A DNA stretch of 5,100 nt from NCBI RefSeq assembly GCF_051967575.1, contig NZ_JBQCJW010000064.1:1-5100 (forward strand), in the 5' to 3' direction. The stretch's first letter is position 1. Each line of letters begins with the position of its first letter. Of the stretch, positions 1-5,097 are shown one piece after another. The position numbers and the translations under genes were made by a program. The DNA comes from Solibacillus silvestris_B. Lineage in GTDB: Bacteria > Bacillota > Bacilli > Bacillales_A > Planococcaceae. Under the pieces are notes generated by a model. That model saw nothing but the letters and a program-made list of their open reading frames with translations, searched no databases and had not been told where the DNA came from.

Positions 1-1
1 C

Positions 2-103
2 ATTCGTCTCGACCTCCGTGTATTTTACTTAATCATATCACGTTAGCTCGGTACGACATCTATCCTAACAGAGGGGGGTCACCAAACGGTAAACAAAGTA
101 ATT
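2..103 (+). pseudogene. Upstream in-frame continuation of the AraC-family gene, interrupted by TAG at 44-46
   Basis: Read in the frame of the AraC domain, bases 2-43 are open (IRLDLRVFYLIISR), then comes an amber TAG at 44-46, then bases 47-103 are open again and run into the HTH domain (LGTTSILTEGGHQTVNKVI). The first segment resembles the hydrophobic helix that often ends the sensory domain of these regulators, and the second looks like the linker plus helix 1 of the DNA-binding domain. There is no ATG, GTG or TTG between the TAG and the ATG at 104. A single C-to-T change (CAG to TAG) would explain the break. That the first 14 codons belong to the same ancestral gene is inference; the linker and helix 1 part is better supported. 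Confidence 0.45.
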
Positions 104-445
104 ATGTACATAAATGATGAACTTGAGAATGATTTGACAGTTGAAAGCATTGCAGCAAACTTCCATATTAGTACGAGTCATTTATCGCGTATTTTCCGTG
201 AACATGTAGGCATTACATTAGTTGAATATTTAAACGTTCGCCGTGTAGAGGAATCTCAATACTATTTGCGCCATACGAATAAGAGCATTACATCGATTTC
301 CGACCAATTCCATTTTTGCAATCAAAGCTACTTCACAAGAATTTTCAAAAAATATACAGGTGTCACACCGAAGCATTTCCGTGACGAGTTGCATCATGAA
401 TTTTTCCGTTTTGAAATTGCGGAAGTGGAATATGAAAATGTATAG
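104..445 (+). CDS. AraC-family transcriptional regulator, C-terminal DNA-binding part (5'-incomplete, possible pseudogene)
   Basis: The 113 codons from the first ATG encode almost exactly an AraC/XylS-type double helix-turn-helix domain. The first HTH is at about residues 12-36 (TVESIAANFHIS then SHLSRIFREHVG). The second is at about 61-93 (SITSISDQFHFCNQSYFTRIFKKYTG), followed by the family-typical GVTPKHFR. Full-length AraC-family regulators are usually 250-300 aa with an N-terminal effector-binding or other sensory domain, and none is present here. The ATG at 104 has no ribosome-binding site at a useful distance; the nearest purine-rich stretch, GAGGGGGG at 71-78, is 25 bases away. In-frame codons before it read HQTVNKVI, which is the expected start of helix 1 of this domain, so the natural protein begins further upstream. 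A TAG at 44-46 blocks that frame. The DNA-binding domain assignment is firm, but whether a functional protein is made is doubtful. The regulated genes cannot be told from this window. Confidence 0.75.
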   Translation: MYINDELENDLTVESIAANFHISTSHLSRIFREHVGITLVEYLNVRRVEESQYYLRHTNKSITSISDQFHFCNQSYFTRIFKKYTGVTPKHFRDELHHEFFRFEIAEVEYENV

Positions 446-478
446 CCTTTTATATTTGAATTTTTAAAATACACTGGT

Positions 479-520
479 CAATGCTTGCAAATTCTGCTAT
501 TCGTCTAGCATGAAGCATTG
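479..520. other. Nested inverted repeat (possible RNA structure) after the AraC gene
   Basis: CAATGCTT (479-486) is the exact reverse complement of AAGCATTG (513-520). Inside lies a second perfect pair, TGCTA (495-499) and TAGCA (506-510), with a 6-base loop. The two stems can stack into one long, asymmetrically bulged hairpin in the AraC 3' region. No T-run follows on either strand, so it is not a canonical intrinsic terminator, and a proper terminator follows 20 bases later. Its function is unknown, and chance cannot be excluded in such A-T-rich DNA. Confidence 0.35.
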
Positions 521-540
521 CAATAAAAGAATAATATATG

Positions 541-585
541 AAAACTCTGCATCGTTTATAGTGTGACATGTAGAGTTTTTATTTT
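541..585 (+). terminator. Rho-independent terminator after the AraC-family gene
   Basis: AAAACTCTGCAT (541-552) pairs with ATGTAGAGTTTT (568-579), giving 12 bp including one G-U pair, with a 15-base loop. The right arm runs into TTTTTATTTT. It closes the transcription unit about 95 bases after the AraC stop codon. The A-run on the left arm would give some termination in the opposite direction too. Confidence 0.75.
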
Positions 586-622
586 GGAGAAACAAAACTA
601 GCATTATAAGGTTTTTCAAAAA

Positions 623-652
623 TTGCATTATCATTCAATCTAGTTTTATACT
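623..652 (+). promoter_or_regulatory. Sigma-A-like promoter for the small membrane protein and carboxypeptidase pair
   Basis: There is a -35 TTGCAT at 623-628 and a -10 TATACT at 647-652, with an 18-base spacer (each hexamer 5/6 or close to consensus). Transcription would start near 659, leaving a leader of about 64 bases before the ATG at 723. The -10 lies inside a small perfect inverted repeat, CTAGT-TTTAT-ACTAG (640-654), which could be a regulator site but is short. Confidence 0.5.
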
Positions 653-722
653 AGTCTAAGGTTAAAAATTGGATTGCCTTAAATCAAATAAAAAATTGCA
701 ATCATCATTCAAGGAGAGAAAG

Positions 723-977
723 ATGAAAAAGTATGAAAAAGCATTATCGCTTGTGCTAGTTGCAGGAGCAAGTTTATCCGCATTATTTTTTGTCGTAAAG
801 CAAAATACGGAAGCGGCCATTTTATCGATGACGATTATGTTTACATTTACGAACTTTTTCCGTTCGCGCACGTTTAAAGAAAAAGGACATGAAAAGGAAG
901 CAAAATGGATGCAGAAAATGTCGATCATTTTTGCGGTTCTATCGATTGTCGTTTTGTTTGTAATTGTCGCAGGATAA
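723..977 (+). CDS. Small three-helix membrane protein of unknown function
   Basis: This is an 84-aa hydrophobic protein. The start is set by AAGGAGAGAAAG directly before the ATG at 723; an earlier in-frame ATG at 669 has no ribosome-binding site. Predicted membrane segments are at about residues 7-25, 31-46 and 66-83, joined by a charged loop at 47-65 (RSRTFKEKGHEKEAKW). The protein begins MKKYEK and ends almost inside the last helix. There is no lipobox, and the first hydrophobic segment has no obvious signal-peptidase site, so it probably stays in the cytoplasmic membrane. I do not recognise a named family. It is the first gene of a two-gene unit: its stop codon is 27 bases before the start of a cell-wall carboxypeptidase, so a role at the envelope is a reasonable guess but only a guess. 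Confidence 0.8.
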   Translation: MKKYEKALSLVLVAGASLSALFFVVKQNTEAAILSMTIMFTFTNFFRSRTFKEKGHEKEAKWMQKMSIIFAVLSIVVLFVIVAG

Positions 978-1004
978 AAAAAGAAAAAAAGAAGGCGAAC
1001 TGTA

Positions 1005-1886
1005 ATGAACCAAAAATCGAAAAGAAAAAGCCCGATTGCATTGATTATTTCCATATCAATCGTTATATTAATAGCGATTTTAGGCTCAATTTATTATAAA
1101 ATGAACATCGCACAGCCTACTCCACTCATCCCGACAGAGCAGGGAAATGAAGAAGTGACAGACAAAACGATTGACACAGAACAACCTGAACAGCCCCAAG
1201 ACGTAGGGAAGGTGGATATAACGGATAAAAATGGCGAACAAACAAATTCAAAGCCAATAGACCAAAAAAATGAGCAGCCCTCTTTAGAGAAACCGAGTAC
1301 AACGCCACCTTCAGAAGATGAACAGTTGGAAAATGGCTATCTTATTGGGCAAAAGCCTCCGACAGAACCTACTTATGTAAAAGGGGTTTTAATTGCGAAC
1401 AAAAAGAACCCGCTCCCAGCATCTTATAATAAAGGCGAAGATCCTAAGGCGCGAGCTGCTTTCGAGAAAATGGCAGCCGCAGCGAAAGAAGAAGGTATTG
1501 AGCTTGTGGCATTCAGTGGTTTTCGTTCTTATGAATATCAAAAGACATTATACGATCGTTATGTGAATCGGGACGGAAAAGATGCGGCTGACCGCTATAG
1601 TGCAAGACCAGGGTATTCAGAGCATCAGACAGGTTTAGCCTTTGACATCGGAGAAAAGGGCCGCGAAGATTTATGGCTGACAAGTGCTTTCGGCGAATCA
1701 AAAGCCGGACAATGGTTGGCCCAGCATTGCTATGAATTCGGCTTTATCCTACGCTACCCAAAAGGGAAAGAGGATATAACAGGCTTCATGCATGAATCAT
1801 GGCATTTCCGCTATTTGGAAGGTGACATGGCAACGAAAGTTTATGAAGCAGGAGTCACATTGGAAGAATATTTGGGGATACAGTAA
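1005..1886 (+). CDS. D-alanyl-D-alanine carboxypeptidase, M15B/VanY family, membrane-anchored (YodJ-like)
   Basis: This 293-aa protein is predicted to remove the terminal D-Ala from peptidoglycan stem pentapeptides outside the membrane, limiting cross-linking. Residues 11-31 form one N-terminal membrane anchor. There is no lipobox cysteine, unlike the lipoprotein form seen in some relatives. Residues 35-110 are a Pro/Glu/Gln/Thr-rich low-complexity wall-spanning linker. The catalytic domain covers about 111-293. It carries SGFRS (171-175), the zinc-binding YSEHQTGLAFDI (His207 and Asp214), and ESWHFRY with the catalytic Glu264 and third zinc ligand His267, all conserved, so it should be active. 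The ATG at 1005 follows GAAGG (991-995) at 9 bases, a modest ribosome-binding site. It lies 27 bases after the small membrane protein gene with no promoter seen between, so co-transcription is likely. An endopeptidase acting on other D-amino-acid bonds is the main alternative, and family membership does not by itself imply vancomycin resistance. Confidence 0.93.
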   Translation: MNQKSKRKSPIALIISISIVILIAILGSIYYKMNIAQPTPLIPTEQGNEEVTDKTIDTEQPEQPQDVGKVDITDKNGEQTNSKPIDQKNEQPSLEKPSTTPPSEDEQLENGYLIGQKPPTEPTYVKGVLIANKKNPLPASYNKGEDPKARAAFEKMAAAAKEEGIELVAFSGFRSYEYQKTLYDRYVNRDGKDAADRYSARPGYSEHQTGLAFDIGEKGREDLWLTSAFGESKAGQWLAQHCYEFGFILRYPKGKEDITGFMHESWHFRYLEGDMATKVYEAGVTLEEYLGIQ

Positions 1887-1983
1887 AATGGATTTCAATT
1901 ATTGAGGGATAACCCCCCCAACCGATCATTAAGTTTCATCAATCAGGCTTTTACGGATGATTTGATGCCCGTTAATGCATAAT

Positions 1984-2025
1984 AAAAGGGATGTGCTGAA
2001 GTGTTACGCTAGCACATCCCTTTTT
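1984..2025. terminator. Bidirectional terminator between the convergent carboxypeptidase and cls genes
   Basis: AAAAGGGATGTGCT (1984-1997) and AGCACATCCCTTTT (2011-2024) form a perfect 14-bp stem with a 13-base loop. On the + strand the stem is followed by T-rich sequence. On the - strand the complementary A-tract gives a T-run (TTTTATTA). It serves the carboxypeptidase unit from the left and cls from the right, and it starts only 3 bases beyond the cls stop codon. Confidence 0.88.
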
Positions 2026-2027
2026 CA

Positions 2028-3494
2028 TTATAAAATCGGAGACAATAATCGCGATATTGATTCTTTGAATTTAATATAGGTCGGACGGTTTTTATAAAGC
2101 TCCAATGTAAGCTCAGAGCAGTCCAAAATGTCGCCTTCAAATATTTCCGCGAGACGATGTGCCAATAAATGGTCATAAATCAGGGCATTTACTTCAAAGT
2201 TTAAACTAAAGCTCCGTACATCAATGTTCGCTGTACCGACAGAGGCAATCTCATCATCGACGACTATCATTTTCGCGTGGATAAAGCCCTTTTCATAATG
2301 GTAAACCTTCGCGCCGGCTTCGACGAGCGGCCCCACATACGAATAAGTGGCCCAATACACAAACATATGGTCAGGCTTATTCGGTATCATAATCCGCACA
2401 TCGATACCAGCAAGAGCCGCAATGCGAATAGCATCAAAAAATGATTCATCCGGAATGAAATACGGGGACTGTATGTACACGTATTTTTTGGCATTCGCTA
2501 TTAAATGCAAATAATTGTTTTTTATAACTTCCCATTCCGTATCAGGTCCGCTTGAAATGATTTGCAAAGCGGCTGTCCCTTTTTGCGGGATAATCGGGAA
2601 GTAGCGTTCTGCATAGCAAATATCATTTTTCGCGCTCGCTTGATTCCAATCTAAAATAAAGCGGGTCTGCAACGGATGAACAGCACTTCCTTCAATGCGT
2701 AAATGGGTATCGCGCCAATAGCCGAATCGATCGGATAAGCCCAAATATTCGTCCCCGACATTAAATCCGCCGATATAGCCGATGCGACCATCTATGACAG
2801 CGATTTTACGATGGTTCCGGAAGTTTAATCGCGGATTGATTAAAGGCAGTATAGATGGGAAAAACACTTCCACTTCGCCGCCAGCTTCCAACAACTCTTT
2901 AAAATGCCGTTTTCGCACACTGCGGGAACCCATCTCATCATATAAAATCCTTACTTTCACACCTTGTTTCGCCTTTTTTACTAAGGCATTTATAATCCGC
3001 TGCCCTAAATTATCCAATTTAAAAATATAATATTGAATATGAATATGATTTTTTGCGTGGAGTATGTCGTTTATAAGAGCTTCGAACTTGTCGCCCCCAT
3101 CATCGAAAATTTTCACATCATTATCTTGCGTCAAAACGGCATTATTTGTTTTTAAATTCATATAAATAAGATGGTTATAATTTTTTATATGCTCGTTCCG
3201 CAGCTCCAGCTCGTCATTTTGAATTGCTTCAATCTGGTAACTGATGAGTTGTTCAATCCCGATATCTTTTCTTCCGTCCCAACGGAATAAATGTTTCTTT
3301 CTAAGCTGTCTCCCTAATAATAAATAGAGGAAAAATCCAACAAACGGCAAGAAAAAAAGAACGAGCAGCCATGCCCAAGTCGATGAAGGTTTTTTACGCT
3401 CTAAAAAAATTACGGTTAAAGCGAAAAGAATATTCAAAAACATAATAAAAGGTACTAAAAAGTAAGTTTGGATAATAGCGCTCAAAAAGTTCAC
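2028..3494 (-). CDS. cls: Cardiolipin synthase (ClsA type, two HKD motifs)
   Basis: This 488-aa membrane enzyme is predicted to condense two phosphatidylglycerol molecules into cardiolipin plus glycerol at the cytoplasmic membrane. Two N-terminal membrane segments (about 8-30 and 40-61, the PLDc_N region) are followed by two phospholipase D half-domains. The first has NHRKIAVIDGRIGYIGG, giving His228, Lys230 and Asp235. The second has IHAKMIVVDDEIASVGTAN, giving His406, Lys408 and Asp413. Both HxKx4D sites are intact, and IQYYIF (153-158) and IQSPYFIPDE (341-350) are typical of the family. The length matches the usual 480-490 aa of Bacillus ClsA. The start is a GTG, with AAGGA (3505-3501) six bases upstream; a further GGAGG sits at 3515-3511. 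It ends at the shared bidirectional terminator. A terminator separates it from the DUF1963 gene upstream, so it probably has its own transcript. Confidence 0.95.
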   Translation of the reverse strand: MNFLSAIIQTYFLVPFIMFLNILFALTVIFLERKKPSSTWAWLLVLFFLPFVGFFLYLLLGRQLRKKHLFRWDGRKDIGIEQLISYQIEAIQNDELELRNEHIKNYNHLIYMNLKTNNAVLTQDNDVKIFDDGGDKFEALINDILHAKNHIHIQYYIFKLDNLGQRIINALVKKAKQGVKVRILYDEMGSRSVRKRHFKELLEAGGEVEVFFPSILPLINPRLNFRNHRKIAVIDGRIGYIGGFNVGDEYLGLSDRFGYWRDTHLRIEGSAVHPLQTRFILDWNQASAKNDICYAERYFPIIPQKGTAALQIISSGPDTEWEVIKNNYLHLIANAKKYVYIQSPYFIPDESFFDAIRIAALAGIDVRIMIPNKPDHMFVYWATYSYVGPLVEAGAKVYHYEKGFIHAKMIVVDDEIASVGTANIDVRSFSLNFEVNALIYDHLLAHRLAEIFEGDILDCSELTLELYKNRPTYIKFKESISRLLSPIL

Positions 3495-3515
3495 CTACTT
3501 TCCTTATTTTCCTCC

Positions 3516-3521
3516 ATTATA
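3516..3521 (-). promoter_or_regulatory. Candidate -10 element for cls
   Basis: A perfect TATAAT lies on the - strand 21 bases before the GTG start of cls. The leader would be only about 15 bases, still including AAGGA. The -35 region falls in the T-run of the preceding terminator and matches the consensus poorly, and there is no extended TG motif. The call therefore rests on the -10 and its position alone. Confidence 0.35.
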
Positions 3522-3536
3522 TCGTATGAACGCAAA

Positions 3537-3578
3537 ACAAAAAAAGAAACACTCGACAATTGTATAAGCAAGTGCTTC
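3537..3578 (-). terminator. Rho-independent terminator after the DUF1963 gene
   Basis: Read on the - strand, GAAGCACTT (3578-3570) pairs with GAGTGTTTC (3554-3546), giving 9 bp including two G-U pairs. A run of seven T (3545-3539) follows. It begins 11 bases beyond the stop codon at 3589 and separates this gene from cls. Confidence 0.65.
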
Positions 3579-3588
3579 ATATTGTGCA

Positions 3589-4389
3589 TCAATATTCTTC
3601 AATATGGAAGTAAATATCCGAAAAATCGCATTGCGCCAATTTTGTGGAGTTAATAAAAAAGCTAATAATTCCGCTATCCCCCCACATAATATTTTGCTCG
3701 TCATTCGAAACAATTTGCAAAAGCAATGTATCGTAACGCTGCAAATACGCAGAGTTTTTTCTGAAATCCTGATGAATAAAATATGGATAGCCCCCGATTT
3801 TATGTTCGGCCGCCAAATAGCTTTCCAAATAAACATCCTGGAATGAACGATCATCCAGCGTAATCGCCACATTCATAATTTCGGGATTGAAATAATTATT
3901 CAAGCGATAGTCCATTGCCGATACAGGTTCGAATCGGGTTGTGGAGATAAGCTTCATTTCCTGCTGAATCGGAAAATTGCTTAAATTTATATCTTCTAAG
4001 TAGGTGAAGTCGTGAATAAAATGATTATAGTGCCCAGAATAAGGTATATATTGTACTTTAAAATGACAATACTCCGAATGGAGCTTTACTTTTTCATAAC
4101 ATTGCTGCGGGATATAAAATTGTAAAATGCCGTCTTCCGGAAATGGCTTTGCCAGCTGTATTTCCGAAAAGTTGAGCTGCGCCAAAAATATCATATAGCG
4201 ATTTTGATTGTCTTTAGGGTGTTCCATTTTATGTGTCAAAAATGGGAGTCCTGCAAATTTGCTTTCATGCAAAAATGCGGGCTGCTTCACGGGTTTCAAA
4301 ATTGCTGCCTGTTCAGCAGAATGACTTAAACTGCTATGATAATTTACTAATTCCTTCGGGATGAAAATATTTTTCTCTATATGTGCCAA
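3589..4389 (-). CDS. DUF1963 (YwqG-family) protein
   Basis: This 266-aa soluble protein has no signal peptide or membrane segment. Family features in order are FAGLPF (45-50), FLAQLNFSEI (68-77), GILQFYI (87-93), KIGGYPYFIHQDFR (197-210), LLLQIVSND (222-230), MWGDSGIISFFI (235-246) and DFSDIYFH (255-262). These match the DUF1963 pattern, in which the GG.P..Q.D and WGD.G...FFI blocks are most conserved. Its length is close to that of B. subtilis YwqG (about 260 aa). The biochemical role of the family is not established. The start is a TTG (4387-4389), chosen because AGGAGG lies 8 bases upstream (4403-4398) and the next in-frame Met is residue 55, past the first conserved block. The gene has its own promoter candidate and terminator, so it looks monocistronic. 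Confidence 0.88.
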   Translation of the reverse strand: MAHIEKNIFIPKELVNYHSSLSHSAEQAAILKPVKQPAFLHESKFAGLPFLTHKMEHPKDNQNRYMIFLAQLNFSEIQLAKPFPEDGILQFYIPQQCYEKVKLHSEYCHFKVQYIPYSGHYNHFIHDFTYLEDINLSNFPIQQEMKLISTTRFEPVSAMDYRLNNYFNPEIMNVAITLDDRSFQDVYLESYLAAEHKIGGYPYFIHQDFRKNSAYLQRYDTLLLQIVSNDEQNIMWGDSGIISFFINSTKLAQCDFSDIYFHIEEY

Positions 4390-4410
4390 CTGAAGTTCCT
4401 CCTATTGAAG

Positions 4411-4424
4411 TCACATCTATGTGA
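4411..4424. promoter_or_regulatory. Operator-like palindrome TCACAT-CT-ATGTGA upstream of the DUF1963 gene
   Basis: Perfect 6-base arms flank a 2-base centre. The site lies between the AGGAGG ribosome-binding site and the proposed -10 of the DUF1963 gene, so it would cover the transcription start. The position suits a repressor. The arms resemble the TGTGA/TCACA half-sites of Crp/Fnr-type proteins but are arranged inside-out, so I do not assign a regulator. Confidence 0.35.
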
Positions 4425-4425
4425 A

Positions 4426-4453
4426 ATTATTAATTAAAGGATATTCGGGACAA
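4426..4453 (-). promoter_or_regulatory. Candidate promoter for the DUF1963 gene
   Basis: On the - strand there is a -35 TTGTCC (4453-4448) and a -10 AATAAT (4431-4426, 5/6 match) with a 16-base spacer. Transcription would start near 4419, inside the adjacent palindrome, about 30 bases before the TTG start codon. The -35 matches only 4/6. Confidence 0.4.
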
Positions 4454-4793
4454 TAAATTGTTCCTATCTAATCGCTATAACTTCAAAAAATGTTCGTGAT
4501 ATTTTACAATATTTCCACTTGTAATTTTTGCTAAACATGCCTAAAATTTAAATGCGAATCGTTTTTACTATGCACGTAGTGTTAATTTGATAAATATAAA
4601 CGTCATCAATATGGATAAATAAGTTAATTCATATGTAATTATAAAAATTGCTGCGAAAAAAATATTTATTTTAATCGAAAAAGCTAAAAAAGGTTTATTA
4701 GTTTTATGAATTGGTTAAATTTAACTATCCTTTACTTTTGTCACAAAACTGAAAAATATAAATAAACATTTCCATGATAACATAGAGAAGTAG
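4454..4793. other. A-T-rich non-coding spacer between divergent genes
   Basis: No convincing gene lies here on either strand: ATGs are followed within a few codons by stops, and none has a ribosome-binding site at the right distance. It holds a perfect 12-base palindrome GTTAAATTTAAC (4714-4725). It also holds a weak + strand promoter-like pair, TTGTCA (4738-4743) and AATAAA (4761-4766) 17 bases apart, which could add a longer leader to the small gene at 4877. I recognise no riboswitch, tRNA or known small RNA. Confidence 0.5.
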
Positions 4794-4823
4794 AAGGTCT
4801 GACCTTGAAAAGTTGAAACTTTT
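4794..4823. repeat. Two adjacent perfect palindromes upstream of the 45-codon gene
   Basis: AAGGTC-T-GACCTT (4794-4806) and AAAAGTT-GA-AACTTTT (4808-4823) are separated by one base. They end just before or within the proposed -35 of the small gene. They could be operator sites. If a longer transcript is made from about 4773, they could instead be two small RNA hairpins. The stretch from 4817 also loosely resembles a CodY box (AATTTTCWGAAAATT, about 11 of 15 matches), which is weak evidence in such A-T-rich DNA. Confidence 0.5.
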
Positions 4824-4848
4824 AGAAATTATTTTCGTTATATATACT
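4821..4848 (+). promoter_or_regulatory. Candidate promoter for the 45-codon gene
   Basis: There is a -35 TTTAGA (4821-4826, 4/6) and a -10 TATACT (4843-4848, 5/6) with a 16-base spacer. Transcription would start near 4855, a leader of about 22 bases that includes GAGGTG. TTGAAA at 4813-4818 is a better hexamer but sits 19 bases from the nearest usable -10 (TTATAT, 4838-4843). Confidence 0.4.
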
Positions 4849-4876
4849 AATAAAGGAAAGTTTGAGGTGTAATCGA

Positions 4877-5014
4877 ATGGCGAAAGAGATTGATTTAAAG
4901 CGTATTGTTACAAACTTATCAAAATTAGGTGTTACGGCGACAGTTACGAAATCTCGTCTTGAGCTTTTAAAAGTTTTAACACCACCAACCCAAACTCCAC
5001 AAGCGCAAAATTAA
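4877..5014 (+). CDS. Small hypothetical protein (45 aa)
   Basis: The ORF encodes a 45-aa protein starting MAKEIDLKRIVTNLSKLG and ending LTPPTQTPQAQN. The start is well supported: GAGGTG (4864-4869) lies 7 bases before the ATG, and a promoter-like region and terminator flank the ORF. Residues 3-33 are rich in Lys, Leu and Val and could form one or two short amphipathic helices. Residues 36-45 are a Pro/Gln/Thr tail likely to be unstructured. There is no signal peptide, membrane segment, cysteine or recognisable DNA-binding motif. I do not recognise the family, and no function is proposed. The gene stands alone between non-coding DNA and a structured repeat. Confidence 0.7.
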   Translation: MAKEIDLKRIVTNLSKLGVTATVTKSRLELLKVLTPPTQTPQAQN

Positions 5015-5024
5015 AGAAAAAATA

Positions 5025-5041
5025 GAGGCTGGGACATAAAT
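5025..5041 (+). repeat. GAGGCTGGGACATAAAT motif, probable left end of an intergenic repeat
   Basis: The 17 bases resemble the GGCTGGGACA-type sequences that recur between genes in many Bacillota, usually paired with a TGTCCCAGCC copy on the far side. Only a partial partner is visible here: GGTCC at 5049-5053 can pair GTCC with GGAC. A full right arm would lie beyond the window end. Family recognition is from memory of the motif, not a search. Confidence 0.45.
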
Positions 5042-5052
5042 AGTTCTGGTCC

Positions 5053-5097
5053 ACACAAAAAAACGAAATGACGTCATGTCATTTCGTTTTTTTGTGT
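5053..5097. terminator. Perfect 20-bp inverted repeat, bidirectional terminator after the 45-codon gene
   Basis: Bases 5053-5072 and 5078-5097 are exact reverse complements with a 5-base spacer, GTCAT. Each arm carries a 7-base A or T run (5057-5063 and 5087-5093), so the inner 9-bp core CGAAATGAC/GTCATTTCG followed by seven T would terminate transcription on either strand. The spacer repeats the start of the right arm, making a GTCATGTCAT tandem, and the core contains the 10-base palindrome ATGACGTCAT (5068-5077). Confidence 0.75.

Noticed and set aside
669..722. Longer version of the membrane protein starting at an ATG at 669
   Set aside because: The added 18 residues (polar, MDCLKSNKK) have no ribosome-binding site upstream, whereas AAGGAG sits just before the ATG at 723.
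662..1054. 130-codon open frame on the - strand opposite the membrane protein gene
   Set aside because: It overlaps a well-supported + strand gene that has a ribosome-binding site and promoter. Its Phe-rich composition is what the complement of A-rich coding DNA gives, and it has no ribosome-binding site.
1005..1886. Reading the VanY-like gene as a vancomycin resistance determinant
   Set aside because: No VanH, ligase, VanX or VanR/S gene lies nearby, and housekeeping M15B carboxypeptidases are common in Bacillales.
1913..1919. Run of seven C after the carboxypeptidase gene
   Set aside because: It is a single homopolymer with only a 3-bp GGG/CCC pairing partner and no further structure; possibly prone to sequencing or slippage error but not a feature.
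1937..1967. Imperfect inverted repeat CATCAATCA/TGATTTGATG
   Set aside because: It needs a bulge to pair, has no T-run, and lies just before a much stronger terminator that explains the end of the transcript.
3504..3872. 122-codon open frame on the - strand overlapping the end of the DUF1963 gene
   Set aside because: It lies in a different frame within a gene with clear family motifs, runs through that gene's terminator, and has no recognisable domain.
4707..4766. 19-codon open frame (MNWLNLTILYF...) in the non-coding spacer
   Set aside because: AAGG is about 13 bases from the ATG, too far to be a good ribosome-binding site, and an ORF of this length is expected by chance here.
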